From positions 1 to 16,116 of the forward strand of contig DXEQ01000026.1 of the NCBI GenBank assembly GCA_019114885.1: a stretch of 16,116 bases of DNA, written 5' to 3'. The stretch is from Candidatus Anaerobutyricum stercoripullorum (GTDB lineage Bacteria; Bacillota; Clostridia; Lachnospirales; Lachnospiraceae). The position numbers and the translations under genes are program-made. The notes under the pieces are model-generated. The model ran no database searches. It had not been told where the DNA came from and saw only the letters and a program-made list of their open reading frames with translations. Below, piece after piece: positions 14,355 through 16,116 of the stretch. Position 1 is the stretch's first letter, and every line of letters starts with the position of its first letter.

Positions 14355-15866
14355 TCACAGCTGTCCGGACAGTGACTTGGCGGCATCCTCCACGGAAACC
14401 TCTCCATCCAGATGAAAGTCATCAAAGAGCGACAACTGCCGGTAAGTCTGCGGGTGACTGATCTCCCAGTTCTCCGCCTGGCTGCCGCAGGTTAAGCGGC
14501 GGGTGATATAGTCCTCCTCGATGGGAATCCGATGGAGCATTTTTCCTCCGCAGGTGATAAAATACTGGGCCCGCTTCAGAACAACCCGCATCTTCTTCAG
14601 ATGTTCAAAGGTCAGGCTGCCGTGCCGTCTCGCCTTCACGATGCGGCGGGCAGACTTCACCCCGATGCCGGGAACCCGAAGCAGATCTTCATAGCTGGCA
14701 GTCCGGATCTCCACAGGAAAACGTTCCAGATGGCGCAGAGCCCAGTCACACTTCGGGTCGATGAGCACATTGAAATTGGGGCGGTCCTGGCTCAGAAGCT
14801 CTCCGGCATGGAAACCGTAATAGCGGAGAAGCCAGTCGGCCTGATACAGCCGGTGCTCCCGCAGCAGGGGAGGGGCAGTGCCGGGGTCCGGCAGCGCCGC
14901 GTCTTCATTGAGAGGCACATAGGCGGAGAAAAACACCCGCTTCAGGTCGTACTGCTGGTAGAGACGCTGCGTCACGGTCAGAAGCTCCAGGTCCGTCTCC
15001 CCGGTCGCTCCGACGATCATCTGCGTACTCTGTCCCGCAGGAACGAAGGAGGCATCCCCGCCCTCCACGAAGGAGGGAACCTGAATCCGGGAGGAAGCCG
15101 GAGCGGAAAAAGCGCTGCCCCCTGTCAGGGGAAGAGAAGCGGGGGCGGACGCCGTAAGGTAAGGATTCTCCTGAAAAATGGAATGGCGAAGATACCGGTT
15201 CCCGGCGGCTCTCTCCATGTTCGCATCCTTTCCGATGGACAGGCGGTGGGAGACGATGCCCTCCCGGATCAGCTGCATGGGCCGGACCAGACTGCCGGGA
15301 TTCTTGTTGGGAGCCAGCAGCCGCAGTCCTTCCTGTGTGGGAAGCTCAATATTGACGCTCATCCGGTCTGCCAGACAGCCGGTCTGAAAGACCAGCTCCT
15401 CCGGCGCGCCGGGGATGGCCTTCACATGGATATAGCCGTTGAACCGGTACTTCGTCCTGAGGAGCAGGAGGGTCCGGTACAGAAGCTCCATGGTATGGGC
15501 CGGGCTCTTCACAACGCCGGAGCTTAAGAAGAGTCCTTCGATATAGTTGCGCCGGTAGAACTCCACCACCAGCGTGCAGACCTCCTCCGGGGTGAAGGTG
15601 GCCCGGGGACGGTCGTTATCCGCCCGATTGACGCAGTAGCGGCAGTTATAGATACACTCGTTACTGAGAAGAATCTTCAAAAGAGAGATACAGTGGCCGT
15701 CTGCGGCAAAGCTGTGGCAGATGCCGGCAGCGGAAGTGTTGCCCAGAAAGCCCTTCTTCCCCCTGCGGTCGGAGCCGCTTGATGTGCAGGACACGTCATA
15801 CTTTGCCGCGTCGGCCAGGATATGAAGCTTGTCCTGCAATGTCTTTCCATGATCAGAGATCTCCAT
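14355..15866 (-). CDS. Radical SAM protein, putative DNA modification/repair (TIGR03916 type)
   Basis: This 503-aa enzyme has the radical SAM motif CIYNCRYC, with Cys71, Cys75 and Cys78 binding a 4Fe-4S cluster that cleaves S-adenosylmethionine. SSGVVKSP (115-122) and FVPAGQSTQMIVGAT (274-288) are recalled family landmarks. A helix-hairpin-helix, LLRVPGIGVKSARRIVKAR (395-413), in the C-terminal part suggests DNA binding. Residues about 228-272 are a low-complexity Ser/Ala/Pro/Gly stretch not expected in the family, making the protein longer than the roughly 420 residues I recall as usual. AGGAGGTGA lies just before the ATG and supports this start. It is the first gene of a two-gene unit with the DUF4130 partner and has LexA-type sites upstream. 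The family's reaction is unproven. Confidence 0.92.
   Translation of the reverse strand: MEISDHGKTLQDKLHILADAAKYDVSCTSSGSDRRGKKGFLGNTSAAGICHSFAADGHCISLLKILLSNECIYNCRYCVNRADNDRPRATFTPEEVCTLVVEFYRRNYIEGLFLSSGVVKSPAHTMELLYRTLLLLRTKYRFNGYIHVKAIPGAPEELVFQTGCLADRMSVNIELPTQEGLRLLAPNKNPGSLVRPMQLIREGIVSHRLSIGKDANMERAAGNRYLRHSIFQENPYLTASAPASLPLTGGSAFSAPASSRIQVPSFVEGGDASFVPAGQSTQMIVGATGETDLELLTVTQRLYQQYDLKRVFFSAYVPLNEDAALPDPGTAPPLLREHRLYQADWLLRYYGFHAGELLSQDRPNFNVLIDPKCDWALRHLERFPVEIRTASYEDLLRVPGIGVKSARRIVKARRHGSLTFEHLKKMRVVLKRAQYFITCGGKMLHRIPIEEDYITRRLTCGSQAENWEISHPQTYRQLSLFDDFHLDGEVSVEDAAKSLSGQL
15043..15076. repeat. Short direct repeat at the edge of the radical SAM insertion
   Basis: ACGAAGGAGG occurs at 15043-15052 and again at 15067-15076, 24 bases (8 codons) apart. 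In the protein it gives ASFV and PSFV, the first being the start of the conserved FVPAGQ motif. CCCTCC (15061-15066) and GGAGGG (15072-15077) also form a small stem here. The repeat may be a scar of the event that lengthened this region. Confidence 0.55.
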
Positions 15867-15915
15867 GAAATCTCACCTCCTGTCATCCGTGATAAGGCGT
15901 CGCCACCCTTATATC

Positions 15916-15942
15916 CGAAAATGTGTTCCGAAAATATGTTCG
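15916..15942 (-). promoter_or_regulatory. Tandem LexA-type (SOS) operator boxes over the radical SAM transcription start
   Basis: Read on the minus strand, 15942-15929 is CGAACATATTTTCG, one mismatch from the Gram-positive LexA box CGAACnnnnGTTCG. The next copy, 15929-15916, is GGAACACATTTTCG with two mismatches. The two form a tandem repeat of period 13. The better box covers about +1 to +13 of the predicted transcript, a position where LexA binding would block the promoter. Confidence 0.7.
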
Positions 15943-15947
15943 AGTTC

Positions 15948-15976
15948 ATGCTAACACATTTGCTGAAAAAATACAA
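15948..15976 (-). promoter_or_regulatory. Candidate promoter of the radical SAM/DUF4130 unit
   Basis: On the minus strand TTGTAT (15976-15971, 4 of 6) and TAGCAT (15953-15948, 4 of 6) are 17 bases apart. TGT directly before the -10 gives an extended -10. The predicted start is near 15941, with a leader of about 75 bases. Within the leader a small stem (ATAA/TTAT with GGCG/CGCC, about 15892-15912) could form. The SD follows it. Confidence 0.5.
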
Positions 15977-15983
15977 GAAAAAT

Positions 15984-15997
15984 CGAACGTTAGTTTG
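15984..15997 (-). promoter_or_regulatory. Second LexA-type box upstream of the -35
   Basis: The minus strand reads CAAACTAACGTTCG, one mismatch from CGAACnnnnGTTCG. It ends 7 bases upstream of the predicted -35, so LexA-type sites flank the promoter on both sides. Confidence 0.65.
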
Positions 15998-16116
15998 TGA
16001 AAAACAAATGGCAATTTTTTGCATTTTCCAAAGGAAAATAATATGTGGAATCTGCCAGTACATTTTGTGGTTTTTTATAAAAGAATGAAAAAAATTAAGC
16101 AAAAAGCTGATTTTTA
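15998..16116. other. AT-rich intergenic stretch at the window edge
   Basis: No gene is supported here. The only structure seen is ATTTTCC-AAA-GGAAAAT (16023-16039), a small hairpin of 7-bp arms without a T-run following on either strand. The remainder is A/T homopolymer-rich spacer that probably separates the SOS unit from the next locus outside the window. Confidence 0.5.

Noticed and set aside
14288..14425. N-terminal extension of the DUF4130 protein back to an ATG at 14425
   Set aside because: The extension overlaps the radical SAM gene, lacks an SD and carries non-family sequence. The ATG at 14287 has AAGGAG 6 bases upstream.
13733..15527. Plus-strand frames opposite the radical SAM and DUF4130 genes
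   Set aside because: Antisense to genes with the CxxxCxxC motif and family signatures; the translations are low-complexity shadows.
1..16116. CRISPR arrays, transposase genes, tRNA or rRNA genes
   Set aside because: No regularly spaced repeats, no transposase-like proteins, no terminal inverted repeats around a gene and no tRNA-like cloverleaf were seen on either strand by eye.

Overview
The window reads as a chromosomal segment of a moderately GC-rich Gram-positive anaerobe, most likely a Clostridia/Lachnospiraceae-type bacterium. The reasons are strong AGGAGG-type Shine-Dalgarno (SD) sequences, ATGA-coupled gene starts, an iron-dependent alcohol dehydrogenase, a clostridial-type radical SAM DNA-metabolism pair and gene products of Firmicutes character. 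The organism call is inference. No mobile element, CRISPR array, rRNA or tRNA gene was seen.

Plus strand, about 180-10650. After a 45-base tail that may end an upstream gene and an AT-rich leader holding a 12-bp inverted repeat, there is one tightly packed gene train. It runs: DinG/Rad3-type helicase with an N-terminal PD-(D/E)XK-like domain and Fe-S cysteines; SfsA-type nuclease; DUF445 membrane protein; sirtuin (NAD-dependent deacylase); a 1149-residue J-domain/TPR protein with no HPD motif; and an HscC-type Hsp70. Three junctions are ATGA stop/start overlaps and the other two gaps are under 25 bases, so these six genes very probably form one operon. A Nudix hydrolase follows after 73 bases and ends at a GC-rich hairpin (10651-10678).

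Minus strand, 10713-13440. An iron-containing alcohol dehydrogenase and a class-3 aldehyde dehydrogenase overlap by 8 bases in that transcription order and together would interconvert an alcohol, its aldehyde and the acid. A candidate promoter with stacked inverted repeats lies just upstream (13471-13527).

Minus strand, 13511-15866. A radical SAM protein with a C-terminal helix-hairpin-helix (TIGR03916 type) is followed by its usual partner (TIGR03915/DUF4130 type), a poorly understood DNA repair or modification module. Its upstream region carries two near-perfect Gram-positive LexA boxes and a third weaker one. One box sits on the predicted transcription start and another just upstream of the -35, so the module is predicted to be SOS-induced. 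The radical SAM protein also carries an unusual Ser/Ala/Pro-rich insertion.

The strongest leads for something new are the SOS-controlled radical SAM/DUF4130 pair and the nuclease-helicase/sirtuin/J-TPR/HscC operon.
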